Part shown: positions 33,762 through 47,484 of the stretch, one piece after another
Layout of the letters: each line of letters starts with the position of its first letter
Position numbering within the stretch: position 1 is the stretch's first letter
NCBI GenBank assembly: GCA_022749755.1
Contig: CM040443.1
Coordinates: 4,193,191-4,257,190, forward strand
DNA: 64,000 nucleotides
DNA from: Azadirachta indica
Lineage: Eukaryota; Streptophyta; Magnoliopsida; Sapindales; Meliaceae
Reading direction: 5' to 3'
Notes under the pieces: model-generated
Databases searched by the model: none
The model's input: the letters and a program-made list of their open reading frames with translations, nothing else
What the model was told of the DNA's origin: nothing
Translations under genes and position numbers: made by a program

Positions 33762-36700
33762 CTATAATAACATCTCAGCGATCTGAACAGCATTAAGTGC
33801 AGCTCCTTTGCGAACTTGATCACCACAGACAAAGATGTCCAACCTGCTTAAAATATCCTCATTAGTGGGGTTAGTCGTCAAAAGATTTATTAAGATACAA
33901 AAAAGAAATGGCCCAAGACAATTACCCATAATTCCCATCTTGAGAAACATCACGGCGGATCCTGCCAACTGCAACGTCATCTTTGTTTGACGACTCCAAT
34001 GGAGTAGGAAAGTGGTTGGCTGCCCTGTCATCAATAACAACCACACCAGGTGCATTCTTTAGAATCTCTCTCGCTGAGTCCTGTAAATACAAAAAATTCA
34101 TTTAAGTCAAGAAAAAAGGAAGAGCAAAAAGGAAGAATTATTACTTTTGTTCCACTTTTATTGGGTTGGGTATGAACATGGCTGTTTGCAATTCAGAAAA
34201 TCTTCTACTAGAACTGGCACGATGAAATAAACATAAACATTGCATGGTCATGAGGCCGAGTGCGGTTTATTTAGTGCTAATCAATAGAGAACCATAAGAC
34301 TCACTGCATGCAGGAGATCATTATTAAAATAACTGTACAGTAAAATCTAACTCCCCAACTTTCAATGCCATCAGAAATATTTTTAAAAGTCAAAAAAAGA
34401 AACAACAGAATAACAGGAAAATAAGCCACCACCTTCAAGTCAAATACAAGATTTTATCAACAAAAACAGTTTACTCTCCCCTAAATATTTTTTTCCTTTT
34501 CACGATTAGTCAATATTCCAGTTAGAATATAGAGTTTGAAAACCATTAACAACTTCTCCAGAATAGTTCAAGACAAAAAGAAGCTAATGTTAAGCTCAAA
34601 AGAGCAATGCAGTGTGTCAGGACCATTGTTCTATAGTAAAAATACTAGGCATACAAGACAACACAAAAGGATAAAGACACTTTTTACAAACATCTCCACT
34701 GATAATCCCTCATATTGATTATCCTTCAACAACAGGAATAAAATCTAGCATACTTCTATTAAAAAATAAGAAATAAACAAAAAAGGTGTTAAAATTCTAA
34801 CCTGTTTACCCTACAAGAATAAAAATCCTATCATATTGAGCAGCTTAATCCACTATTATTTATACAAACCAGCCTTCCCTCCAATTAATCTTTTACCTTT
34901 TTGATCGGTAGTAATATTTGCCCTGTATCTTTTTGTTAAATAAAAAATAACAGAAATATCAACACGAGAAAAACAGAATTTAGCAAAAACTAGAATGATT
35001 GCCAGTCTCCATATATACATAAATAAATAGACAGACATTGACAGTATCTCATTTTAAATTCCTTTGAAAAAGACAACTGCTGACAGACAAGCTTGATTTC
35101 TTAACCCAAATTCCATCCACCAACCTCACAAGAAGACCTTTAACAACCAAAGATGCTAAATGCTGCACATTTGACAAAGGCACAGTCACAATTACACCAG
35201 CACACTTGAATGATGAAGTCTCCCTAACAGCGAGTGGTGAAAAATATATCATAATTTGAAACCCCTAAAAAATTCCTGCACGCTTGGTTGTTGTTATTGT
35301 TAGCTGAAATTATAAAATAAAAATAAAAACTGAAATTGAACTAATGAGCACTGTATTTCATAAACAAAAGGTAAATTCTTATCATCCCACCATTACAGAT
35401 AGACATCAAGAAATACCTACATCAATACCTTTATTAGCATCTTTATATTTTCCAATTTCAACTGAGAGTGAAATAAAAGAATCTCATTTTTAAAGGAGAA
35501 TAATACACAGGCCACTCAAGCCAGACAGGTCACATTAAGTTCCATGCCCCATAAAATTTAATAATGAAAAAAAAAAGATCAATTGTCATTCCTTGTCAGG
35601 AAACTAGCAAGTGAAAAAAAAGACCCCTAATACCATTGGATGTGGAAAGTAACTTCTTTTTCCATAAAAGAATATGAATTCATTTCTTAGAAGAAAAACA
35701 GAAGTGCCAAGTATTGCAAACTCCACTGGAAAATTGTACTGAAACAGAAAACAAAAATAAAAGAGCACCAACACAAACAAGAAGCATCTCAGACTGAATA
35801 GAAGAAGAAAAAAGAAATTCTCCAAAGCTCACTAGGATCCATACAGCAGCACAGTTGGAAGTTATTTTCCTTAATAATGCATTATTAATTCTTCAAATTA
35901 ATGATGAAAATAAAAAGAAAGAAATAGATGGGAAAAAAAAGCTTCCACCAAAAATTTGACTGATTACTGACTTCAGGAAACACTGTACTTAGCAGAATCA
36001 TGACATTACCTCATCAAGGGGCTTCTCAAATCGAAGATTCACACTCTCTGCATGTGCACGCATGACAGGAACTCGTATGCATGTGGCAGTCACTTTAACA
36101 TCCAAATCATTCTACAACAGAACAATAGAAAAGCATTTTACATAAAGACTAGACACCTTGAACCCCAGTTCCCATCCATCAAACAAGATTATCATAGATC
36201 CGGTTTCATCTGGTTAAAACAAAAAATGAAGCTAAAAGACACATTTTTTATACTTACCCAGATTTTCCTGGTCTCTTTTACCAGTTTCATTTCTTCCTCA
36301 TTGTATCCATTTTCGAGAACAGGTGAATTGTGTGAGAATAAATTGAAAGCGTACTGCAAAAATTGAAAGTTTTGAAAAGGTTATCCTACAAAACTTGATG
36401 ATAAGTTGCAGTTGCCTTTTGCTCATAAGGTTATTAATACCTGCTGCTTGAAGATGTTACAAGTTGGTGGTTTTCCTTCCAATACCTTACAAAAATGGGT
36501 AAAACGTTAGCTTCTAAAAGATATAAACAGAAAATGTTTGTCAAATAGTAGGATTATTAACAAGGAAATTGCAGGGACTTTTAATTATATATCCCTTAAC
36601 AAATTTACAAATTAAATTATGCAAATATGCCAATAGTTTTAGCTATACACTGAGACTTAAAAATTGCAAGAAATATTAAAAATAAGGTCCTTGAATACAT

Positions 36701-38010
36701 CAAATAAATACAACTCTCACACTTTTCTTCACCCTAACATTTACAAATTCATTTATCAAAAATATGCATATGTCAACTTTTCTTTTTTCCGCATCATAGA
36801 TTTGACTAGTTTTCATCGATATGAACTCATATTTGCATAAGACATACACTTCTAATTTTAAATTTTGTGAAATATATGCCAAAGTCATGTAATATTGGGT
36901 AATACATCACCTATACTCAAGTCATGTATTACACATCCAGGACATGTAGATTTGTGTAGGTCATTATTACACAACCTACATGGCCTTCATAAGGATAGAA
37001 AACTTGTGTATTACTGGACCTTGCATGAGATTTATTGATATACTTCTTAAAAAAGGTAATAGAGTAACTTCCTTTTAGATAATCCTGTAACATATTTTGA
37101 TAAAAGGATATTGCTATAATTTATGAACTTTGTATGCACATCCGAGCAAATCGCTACAGCAAGTTTTTAAGATGGGATAGACTAGAAACCTCACGCGTTT
37201 GCTGCTTCAGCTCTTCCATTGCAACAGCACCAGCACCACTAGCTGCCTGATATGTACTTACCACCATACGTGTCACCTGCAACATGGAAGTACATTATCA
37301 CATTATCCATGTTACCAAGACGCCAAAAACTGAACTTGTAGCTTAAACAAACATAAAAACAAAAACCCGGCAAGCAATTCATCCATTCAACAATACAATT
37401 CTCAAATTTCAATTATTTACGGCCTTCAATCTATCGAATTACATACCTTGGCTCGACGATGAAGAGGGGTTACAGCCATCAAGCAAATGATAGTAGAACA
37501 ATTTGGATTTGCTATCAACGCACCGTTTCCCATTCCAACTTTAATTCCTTTCATAGCTTCGGGATTCACTTCAGGAATCACAAGCGGCACCTTCTCATCC
37601 ATCCTAAACGCCGAACTATTATCAACAACAATTGTACCTTTCTCTGCCGCAATCGGCCCAAAATGCTTACTGATCGATCCACCAGCGCTAAAAAGCGCGA
37701 TATCAACATTATCAAAACTATTCTCCGTCAATTCTTCCACCGTGTACGTTTTGTCCTGGAAGCTGACTTCCTTCCCAGCAGAGCGCTTAGAGGCCAGCAT
37801 TTTTATTGAACGGTAAGGGAAGTCCCTGTCGGAGAGGACGGAGAGAAACTCTTGACCGACAGCGCCGGTTACTCCGACGACCGCAACGGAGGGTGCGGAT
37901 TCTTGGTACGACATGCGGACTCTAGTGAACATGGGTTTTGTTATTGGTTTGTTGGTGGGCAGCTTGGAGAGGAAGAGGGTTTGTGATTGATGACACGTAA
38001 ATGTCGCCAT
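33762..38010 (-). CDS. Aspartate-semialdehyde dehydrogenase, plastid-targeted
   Basis: Seven exons on the minus strand: 38010-37447, 37276-37190, 36485-36441, 36353-36258, 36111-36010, 34080-33926 and 33843-33762. All are GT-AG and together give 376 aa. The enzyme reduces beta-aspartyl phosphate to aspartate semialdehyde with NADPH, the branch point to lysine, threonine, methionine and isoleucine, in plastids. The NADP-binding VAVVGVTGAVGQEF has its glycines at 46, 49 and 52. The nucleophile Cys171 is in NPNCSTI, with RVPVMRAHAES around His284 and GVVVIDDRAANHFPTP later. I start at Met 38010 because the preceding in-frame Met (38133) only adds an unusual Pro-rich leader, and MATFTCHQSQTLFLSK looks like a transit peptide. 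Intron 5 is about 1.9 kb. No lesion is visible. Confidence 0.93.
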
Positions 38011-38272
38011 GTCTGAGACGGGAAATGGCGGCGGTGGCGGAGGCTGGCGGCAAAGGGTTTTACAGAGCTTTCTGAGATTGATAGCTGGAAATGGAGTGAT
38101 TACGATGGGTTTTAAGAGCGTCGTAATATGCAACGCAATGATCCAAAGTGGGCGCGTGGGGTCCGATATTTCGGAGTTAAAAATTGCAATTAAATCGGTT
38201 CGGCGTCGTTTCGACCGTTGGATAGTAAAAACGGTGGGTATTGGCTGCGCCGTATTTATTTGACGGCGGTTT

Positions 38273-38280
38273 TAGGGTTT
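38273..38280. promoter_or_regulatory. Telo-box in the ASADH promoter
   Basis: TAGGGTTT (AAACCCTA on the gene strand) lies 263 bp upstream of the ASADH start codon. Telo-boxes are frequent near transcription starts of plant housekeeping and translation genes. It is 25 bp from the left end of the Mutator-like insertion. Confidence 0.45.
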
Positions 38281-38305
38281 GACAATATGGTCCAAAATTG
38301 TAATA

Positions 38306-39861
38306 GGGAGAACGCCCGATTCTCCTGTTGTTTTACTTAACATCTCAATACCCTCTCTTGTTTACAGAATTAAATATAATAATATATAAATCTTTAAAAT
38401 TTAATATATTAATTTAAATAATTTTAATAATTTTAAAAATATCTATAAAAATTTTAATTTATTAAAAAATAATAATAACACCCTTATATAATATTCATTA
38501 GTTAAAAAATTATTTTCAACTCCTAATTAAAAATAAATATTAAAATAATAATATATTTTATTTTATAACATATTAGTAACTAATTAATAACTTATCTTTT
38601 AAATATAAATTTATATAAATTTTAAATTTTTTTTTAATATGCTATTCATAAATTGAAAGATCAATTTTATAATTTTAAAAATATATAAATATTATTATTT
38701 TTATTTATTTTCAAATTATAAAATTAATTTTTCAATTTTATTTAATATTTAGATAAATTTATTATGTATAAAAAAATTTAAAATTTACATAAATTTTTAT
38801 TTATAATACTTTATTTAATTTTTAATATAAAAATATTATTTACATGGACTAACACACGTGAAGAATAATATATCTAAAAAAAAATTTCATATCATTACTG
38901 TAATATATATAAATCTATTTATATAAATTAATATGATAATGTTAAGTTATATTATTACATATTCTACGTTTTCATAAAAACTTTTAATTTGAAATATTTT
39001 TTAATTGTGGAATTTATTTTATAAAACTCATTATTGTTTCAAATTTTAAAAAAGAATTAATGAGATGTGAGTCCTTAAAATTTGATCCATTAATTTGATT
39101 AATATTAAATTTTTAATATATTATAAAATAAATAAAATTATATTTTAATTATAATATATTAATAAATATTTAATTATAAATGTGTTATTAAATAAAATAT
39201 ATTATTATTTTAATATTTATTTTCAATTAAAAGTTAAAAATACCCCTAAAGGGCCTAATTTAATAGTAGTTAACTAAATAAATAAATAAAATAATAAATG
39301 TACGATATCTTTTATTTATTTTCTAATGTCTATGTAATATTGAATTATTAATATATTATAAAATTTTATTATTATATTATAGTACAATAATTATGATTTT
39401 AGTAATTACAAGTATTGTATTATAATATTTTATTTATAAATTAATATTTATTTATGAATTATAAATATCGTATTATATTAATATATTTTATTTATAAATT
39501 AGTATTTATTTATAATTTTTTTATAATATATTAATAAATATTTAGTTATCAATGTGTTATAAAATAAAATATATTATATTTTAATATTTATTTTCAATTA
39601 GGAGTTGAAAATAATTTTTTAACTAATTAATATTATATAAAGGTGTCATTATTATCTTTTAATAAATTAAAATTTTTATGGTATTTCTAAAATTATAGAG
39701 ACTATTTAAATTAATATTTTAAATTTTAAGAATTTGTATATTATTATACTTAACTATGTCAACTAACAGAAAGGAAGAAAGGGAATTTGAGATATTATAC
39801 AAAAAAAAGAGAGGGTATTAGGGTATTAGATAAAACAACAGTGGGAATCAGGCATTCTCCC
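38306..39861. mobile_element. Mutator-like (MULE) non-autonomous element, 1556 bp
   Basis: Flanked by a perfect 9-bp duplication ATTGTAATA (38297-38305 and 39862-39870), the target-site size of Mutator elements. Terminal inverted repeats are about 300 bp long: left GGGAGAACGCCCGATTC and, reading inward from the right, GGGAGAATGCCTGATTC. The pairing continues through GTTGTTTTA, AATACCCTCTCT and CTCCTAATT-type blocks to roughly 38600 on the left and 39540 on the right. The interior is very AT-rich with imperfect internal repeats (TTATAAATTAATATTTATTT type) and encodes nothing. It lies about 300 bp upstream of the ASADH start codon, close enough to affect its promoter. Confidence 0.88.
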
Positions 39862-39870
39862 ATTGTAATA

Positions 39871-40962
39871 CAAACAAAATCATAAACCCATGGGAGAGCA
39901 TGGATTTAAGTCACACGTTATAGAGTGTACGGACTGTATATAAAAATAAAATATTATGTTTATGTAATTTAATTTTTAAATTATATTATAACGTTATTTA
40001 TCTAAACTTTTAAAAAATTTTAAATGTGTAATGTTATTAGTGAATTATATATGTAATGAATAAAAATATAAATTGTTGTGCTTATGTGAATTTTTTGCTA
40101 TTTTTTAGTAAAATATCGGACATAATTAAGAAATTTGGGGATTTTTCATGGCTAAAATGATTATAAAATTAAACTTTGTTGTGTATATTTAGATGGTTAT
40201 TTTTTTAATCCTATATTAATTAGAAGGAAAGAAAATAACAAATATTTTTAATATTTTATTTTTGATTTAATTATATTTGATTAAATCCAATCAAAGCTTC
40301 CTTGAATCTTTCTAATTCCCAAGATTTCTGAGCGATGCGTATTAGAGGAAATTGATGATATCATAGTGTTCAAATTCATGATGGGTCGGTAAATAAAAAT
40401 TTGAGTTCATTACAATTTATTGAAATTATGAACAAATATATCATTTTCTCGTTAAAAAATTTATTAGGGGTAAAAAAAAAATTCTTTTATATGATTTAAT
40501 AGGAGGAGACTACACAAATTTTGGTCTAAAAGACGAATAAAATTAATCTAAAAACCAGACCAAAGTGAAACAAAAAAATAAAACGTTTAGGGACTTTTTA
40601 TTATACAATGTCAAACTGGTAGATTTAAAAAAAATTTCACAAAAATATTTAAATTTCGCCTTCGTTACCAAAACATTTCAGGTTATAATTACGTAACCAC
40701 CTTTTATTTATTTATTTATTTATAAATTTATTTTTAAATAGATGATTTGCCATTCATGTTTGTCATTCTAGTGCAAGGGTCAACATTACCCATTCTTCTC
40801 TTTTCTCATTTATTTTTATTTTTTATATTTTATTTTTGGTGCTTATAATTTCCTCAGACACAAAGTCAGGACAACAAATTGAAATTAGAGTTTGTAATTT
40901 ATTACGAATAATACAAAACATTCCAATGAGATTGTATTAGATAGCTTGCCTTTGAAGCATAT
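39871..40962. other. Spacer
   Basis: AT-rich DNA between the Mutator-like element and the 3' end of the SEC14-like gene. No gene recognised. The right part presumably includes the SEC14-like 3' untranslated region. Confidence 0.45.
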
Positions 40963-43900
40963 TCAGGGAGATGCATCATTCAACAGTGGCAATGTAACGT
41001 CTTGCAGAGCTACAAGCTTTGCTCGACCACCATATTCTTCCGGCAGTGCTTCTTCACCAATTTCCCTTATCATATCCTTCTTTTCTTCATCGGTTGTCAC
41101 AATCATAATCTGCATTCATCACCGAAGAAAACAACCCGAATCAAGAGTTGAAGAATATAATCCTGCTGTCTAAACTACCTATAGAGAGCATAGAAGACTA
41201 AATCTTTAGCTATGCAAATGCACCAATTTTAGTATTTGAGGTAATGTATAATAATAAGAATACCTTCTCTAGTGTTGCCTTTTCAAGGAAGCGAGAAACC
41301 ATCTTCCATACACTGACAAAGAATCGCGGCATGTGAACAATGTATAATTTTGCTAAGCGTTCAGGGTAGTAAGCCTGCATGAGAAGAAACTCAGAACAAT
41401 GCAAGTTAAAACACACACAATGTAGATCAGCTATACCCTACCACCAGGTTTTTTATCTTCCAGGAGTAAATGTTTTAAAAGCAGATTTTCTTCCCAAATA
41501 TGACTCAGAATTGGAGCGCATTAAGTGTGTACGAATAGGAAAATTAGGCAAAGGTAGAACTAAGTCTTTCAATACGAAAAAGAAGAAATGAGAAGGTACA
41601 TACAACGATGTTGACTACTTCTGACTCTAGACAGCAATCATCTTCTAAGAACTATAAAACTTTTGGTATTCATTGACTCTTGAATAGCACTATAATACAG
41701 TCAAGCATAAGAATTATGAAATAGTCTGAGGAAACCACAAAAGTGATCTACTGAAACTATTTTCCATGTACCCTATTGTGTTCTTCACTACACGATTGTC
41801 CTATTCTTATGTATGCCACTTGTGCAATTTTGTTGTTGAAAAGGAATAAACAGAGCAATTAACAAAAATAAGGAAAAGGAAAGAATTACCTGTAAAAATT
41901 GAAATCCAGTGATCAATCCACGAGCATCAATGTTCTTGTATGAAATTTGTTGCAGATCAAAAATGCCAACCAACTTTTCGTTTCCAACTTCTCTTCCTTT
42001 AAATCCACTGAAACAGACATAAGAAAACATCACATGAAATGATTTCTACATTTATACAATGAAGAAAATAAAGCTATACATGAGCGAGAGATAACAAGCT
42101 CATTGTTAGAAAGAAGATAGAAGCTATATAACACAACAATTGCGGAGAATAAATAGGGGACAGCCCCATTTCAAATTTCAGTTTCCAATTTACTACTGAA
42201 CAAATCTTAAGCATTGGTGCTGAAGATTAGAAGGCCTGACATGCTCCTTCCAGTGAAAACTTAGTCTTTCTTTCTATTTATGCATTATAATATAAACATT
42301 TTGTGAAAAAAATCAGTCCATAGACTTGCAAATTCTCCTTATCAAATGAGCAAGAGAACTCTAAACATCCAAATCTCTCTCCCTCTCTACTTTCCTTTCC
42401 CATCAACCTTGTGTCAAACCTGTCTCTATGATAAGCAATGCCAAACGTATGACTGAAACTATAATTTACTCCCTGCATTCGCGGCCCTTTATTCAGTCAA
42501 AAAGCTTCCAACACTTTCATAAATCCCCCTCTGTTATGCTGGTTAATCATGTATCACACACAAACACGTATGCATGATTTAAAAGAACTCCAACAACAGA
42601 CATAATTCTCAATTTCCTTCTCATATTGAGATATAAAAACTATGTTTGGTTAACAAAATAATGGCACTAAAAAGCCATCTTGGTGGAGAACAGTTACACT
42701 GTATTTGGCAGGCAAAATACAATACTTCTCGACCTGACAGGACATAATACAATAAAACAGAACACCAGAGTTAAGAAGTGGTACAAGAACAGTTAGGCTG
42801 TATTTGGCAGCCATCTGGTGCTGGTTGGTTTAACAGGTAAATCTCCTTGGGGTGGTACAAGAAGTCTATGATTCCAATCTCACCCACACCAGGGTTAATA
42901 AGTAGTTTGATTTACATTTAAAATAATTTTTTTAAAAATAAATTACAAAAAAGATAAAATAGGATATTCATACTCCATTATTGTGTCAATTTTTATTGAC
43001 AGCCACTAAAACTAGCCAGTTTTAGGCAAGTGCTTGGTCCTAATGGCAGCCAATGAGTCAAAAAAACATGATGGGACAAGAAATCCCACCTCCCCACTGG
43101 ATTTCTAATGACACCGTAGGGTCATCTTAATTCATATCTAATTTATATCCCATCAAATGATGCCCCTGAACTCATTATAGCCCTCTCTTCCTCCTTATCT
43201 AGCATGCCAAACATCACAACATGCTCTATAGAGGATAACATGCCAGCAACTTGTCTCAAACTCAGAGTTAATTATTTTGCTAAACATAGGAATGGTAGAA
43301 AATTTACTGAATTGACTGATACCTTGCAATTGTTTTGTCTAGTATGTGGACCACGAATTCTGCACCAAGGGACAAGCAAAATGAATAAAATATTAGCCAG
43401 TTAGTTCTTACTATGACAATAAATGGGGCAAGGTCTACTTATTTATGCCAATCATTTTGGAAGCCAATTCTCAACAGATTGCACAATACAAAATAATAAA
43501 AGCTTAGACCATCCCATAAATTTGTTGATGATGATATTCTCATTAAGGCTACTTTGGGGATTCAGTTAATCATTTTTCATTTAAGATGATAAATTATTTT
43601 AAAATATTTGATAACCTCGTAATAAATCTTGCCTAACCTACTAGAACACTGGATTTTTTCAATCAGATGATAGCAAACATTGGAAACCATCTCACCATGA
43701 GTAACATAACATTAAGTAGAAAAGGAATTAAAAATATAAACATAAAAATAAGAAGAACTGCTGTACATGTCCATTATTTCTGGATTAATTGACAATTCCA
43801 TCATTGGCCTCCACTTGACATCAATATGCCCAGAAGCTGAGGTTTGATAAACTATCATGAAGTCACTTGTATCTTGCTTTTAACTCTTTTCATTTTAGCA

Positions 43901-45480
43901 GTTTAAATTTTCCAAAAATATTACAAAGTGACTTCAAAATTTTGCCAACGAGAGAAATATAGGAATCAGTTGTTCCATTATCAACACATATTGCTTATAG
44001 GGAGGATTAGATAACTCAGATAAATTGTTGGTTCAATATCAGATAAATTTTTGTGTGTGACAAAGTCAGAGTAGAGGTGTGGGAGAAATGCCAATGGAGG
44101 GGAACTCAAACATGTCACCATTCTCTTGAACAATTACAGTAAAAAGGAAACATCTCAAGTAGAAGTTCATTTATCAAGTGCTAAAATCAGCAACTTAAGC
44201 TTCTTACAGCCATGCAATAGAAAATGCATTTTAGTTTCCTTCATCTATATTTGCCAAAAGAACAACACAACAGTAAGTATAAACTATCATGAATAATACA
44301 AAGAGAAAAAGCATATGCATGTTGACAAAGACAATAGTTGACTATGCCCACCACCTTCCATAACAAGGAGGAACAATTAGGCCCACCCTACCATAAGTTA
44401 TTTGCCTATCCTCTTATGAATCCACCTCACCATAGCTCAGTCTGATTACTCTTTCCTAACCACAAGAAATAGACCTTTTTCCTGTCATATGCCAAACTCC
44501 TTACATATATGGGAAGATTCCAAAATACCTACCCCTCCTGATTACCAAATTTTGCATGAGAAAAATGGGAAAACTACCACAGAAAAAGGCGCCGATGATT
44601 TTGATGAAGGTGACCAGTACAACATTATTACACCTTCTTAGCTTTGTTTTTCCACTTTCTCTTCAAAGAGACAACTGATAAAAGCAACCAATCGCGCCCG
44701 GAAAAAAAATGTCAATTATATTTCTAACCTCAGACTTAAACAACTCCCTATTGAATTTGCCTTAGAATGAAATAAAAAAAAAACTAAAAGAAAATGATAA
44801 CAATGAAAAATGAAAAAAATTTGCATGACCCCATGAGTTTAAAGACTTCAACCAAGTGATAAAGTCCAATGTGTCCAACGCATATAAACTTTATGTTGAA
44901 GTTTCTCTATCATGGCCTCAACAGCAAAAGGCATACTTTCAGAATTTTACCAATAAAACCAGTTTCTGCTGGATTAAGCGCAACCAAATTCACAACTCGT
45001 GAAGTGAATGAGAAAGCAATAACAGATTAATTTAAAAAAGAAAGAGAATCAGTTAATTACTTTTAAACTGGAGAGGATCCTTAGAAGGTAAATGCTTTCT
45101 GGCTACCACAACCAACACTGGGAATCCATCTTTGGACAATCCCTGCAAAAAAATCTTTTTTGGCCCCAATTCATCTGGTATTTCGGACTCAGCAATGAAC
45201 CCGTTTGGTACCATAGTATTCCTCCATTTCTGCCACTGTACAAACATCTTTGCTGCCTTTTCTGGGTCCATTGACCTTGCAATCAAGAACCTCATCAATG
45301 TTGGATCACCATATTTCTACAAAGACAAAATCAAAATACAACACATTAAAGAAAAGAACTAAACTCGTTGACTCAACTAACGAGGGATGCATTGAGTTGA
45401 GTCATCACCTGAGTGGAAGAACCAAGCTTTTCAACTGATCTTCTCATCTGGGTCAGGCTAATTTGATGATCTTTCTCCAT
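40963..45480 (-). CDS. SEC14-like CRAL-TRIO lipid-transfer protein
   Basis: Six minus-strand exons: 45480-45409, 45316-45061, 43359-43323, 42007-41890, 41374-41264 and 41109-40963. They give 246 aa, the size of small plant SEC14 proteins such as At1g01630. The start MEKDHQISLTQMRRSVEKLG leads into the CRAL-TRIO N region (GDPTLMRFLIARSMDPEKAA). The lipid-binding domain follows with GFPVLVVVARKH, IFDLQQISYKNIDARG, YYPERLAKLYIVHMPRFF and LPEEYGGRAKLVALQ. Such proteins bind and exchange phosphoinositides or other hydrophobic ligands at membranes. There is no GOLD or nodulin domain. Exon 3 is only 37 nt (KFVVHILDKTIA) and is needed for both frame and domain. I located it by phase and motif between a GTGCAG acceptor and GTATCA donor. 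The gene is intact. Confidence 0.9.
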
Positions 45481-46746
45481 AGTCAGCTTTCCTCAAGGAT
45501 TAGAAAAGGTAGGTGAAGCTCAGCTCAGCTCAAAACTCTGAGCAGAGAGAAGAGAGTCTCTGACCAAGCAGCAAAAGTGGTTGGTTGTAACTTGTAATAT
45601 TTATTTATTACGAGTTCAGAAAGTCACAACTCTTCCAGAAAGCGTTGTAAGGCAGCATGAGCGGGTAAAGGGTAGAGAGAGTTTTGCGTTGACAAAAACG
45701 GAACAACGGCAGAAGATAAAACAACGAACGGAAGAGAGCAACGGAGACATGGAATATGCTAGTTGCTTTTGTATGTAACTCTTTTTAATGGCCACTAAAA
45801 AAATGCCTTGAAAATTCGTGAGAGCAACTTCCAGGGAAAGCAAATTACCCCGTTCTTTTACGGAAATACGGGATTGACTTTAGTTCACAATAATGTTGCC
45901 CATATATATTATAATACTATATACTTATATTATTATCTCATATTTAGTTTCCATATAAAATTTAAATGTAATTTTATAGTAAAATGAAAAACTATAAAAT
46001 AATATAATTGACAATTGTTTTAGACATGACAAATGACAATCATTGAGATTTGCCATATTAGTTAATTAAGATATACAATATATACATACATATAATTTCT
46101 TCAATGCCACGTGATCCTGAAAAAGATATACACATAGAATTTAATTTATTTCAATATTTTATTTTATTATTTTATTAAATGCTAACCAACGCAGTTTGAA
46201 ATTCAGAGCATGTCACCGTCATGCGAAACCTAAATAAATAAATGAATAAATAAAATTCAACTATGAATATGAATCTTTGATTAAAGTAAGCAAGGGATTC
46301 TTTTCGCAACCCATAAATTTCTAAAGAAACCCCTCTATTCAAAGTAAGTTTACATTTCTTCCAACGATTCCGGAATTAAAATATTAATTTTCAAACTATG
46401 ATAAGATTATCGACTCTGAATATGTTAAGTTAATGTTCACCATATGAGGTCAGCTGCCACGTGTCTATAACTACTAGGCTATATCAATAACGTAAAATTT
46501 CTACAAAAATTTGATATATTTCAGTATTAAATTTAAAAAAAAAATATTAACTTAACGCCCATAGATTATGAAAATAATATGTGAAGTACCACCAGTCCCG
46601 CGCATTTTAACGTACAGAGGAATTAAAAGAGTCCAACAGATTATTTTAGTCGCAATTGGGTCTCAATATATATTCAAACCCAAATTATTCAAAACCAGGC
46701 CAGGACAAATCATGCAAAACTTGGATCATAAACTTGTCTCAATATC
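45481..46746. other. SEC14-like promoter region and spacer
   Basis: The first 100-150 bp right of 45480 are the 5' leader and promoter of the minus-strand SEC14-like gene. The rest is AT-rich. Two CACGTG cores occur (CCACGTGATCC near 46108 and CCACGTGTC near 46459) but not next to a known start. No gene was recognised. Confidence 0.4.
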
Positions 46747-47484
46747 CTGGTCTCTTATACCCTTGAATTTCAAGGATCTGATGACACGTGGCCACAATGA
46801 AAATCAACTATTGAGATTTGATTTCAATAAATAGAGTCAAATAACTACTGTAATTAAAGTTAAAATTTAACTCATCCAAATTTACTAATTTCAAATTGTT
46901 AAATTTAACTCATGCAAAGTTACTGTCTATTGACTGCCGTCAAAAGCATCTCCCTGCTGTTGAATGTAGCTCAATTTAACACAATCATAACCATAAAAAA
47001 AAAATAATAATAAAAAAAAAAGAAACACAACATTTTTTTTTTTGCATCGACATGTTTGCCTTCTGTGGCTAGTAATCAATCGTGACGCTGCCGAAGTAGT
47101 TCTCTGAAAATGGAAAAAGGAAAAAGAAAAGGTTCCATTTCATTTTTTTCAGTTACATAGATGAACACGTATAACTTTGCTTTAAGAAAGAAAAAAATTA
47201 GAAAAAAAAGGTTCGGTTTCATTTTTTTTTTTTTTGTTCATAGTTGAGATTGTGTTAAATTGAGCTGCATTCAAGAAGAAAGAGACGCTTTTAACGGCAA
47301 TCAATAGCGCTGAACATGGTGGCAAATAACAGTAACTTTGGATAACCTAAATTTTACCTTCAATTACAGTAATTATTTGACTTTATATCATATTGAAATC
47401 AAATCTCAGCTATTAATTTTCATTGCGGCCATGTGTCCTTAAATCTTTGAAACCCAAGGACACAAAAGATTAGGAGAGAATCCT
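46747..47484. mobile_element. Degraded element with long inverted repeats
   Basis: Left arm about 46747-46993 and right arm about 47238-47484 are imperfect inverted copies. Paired blocks include GGCCACAATGAAAAT with GGCCGCAATGAAAAT, TGAGATTTGATTTCAAT, GTCAAATAA, ACTGTAATT and AGCTCAATTTAACACAATC. The 245-bp loop is rich in poly-A and poly-T runs. No clear target duplication was found, so the superfamily is open, although long arms suggest a Mutator-like origin. A transcript through it would fold into a hairpin of about 240 bp. Confidence 0.65.

Noticed and set aside
37459..37816. Plus-strand open frames of 109-116 aa opposite ASADH exon 1
   Set aside because: Antisense shadows of a conserved coding exon.
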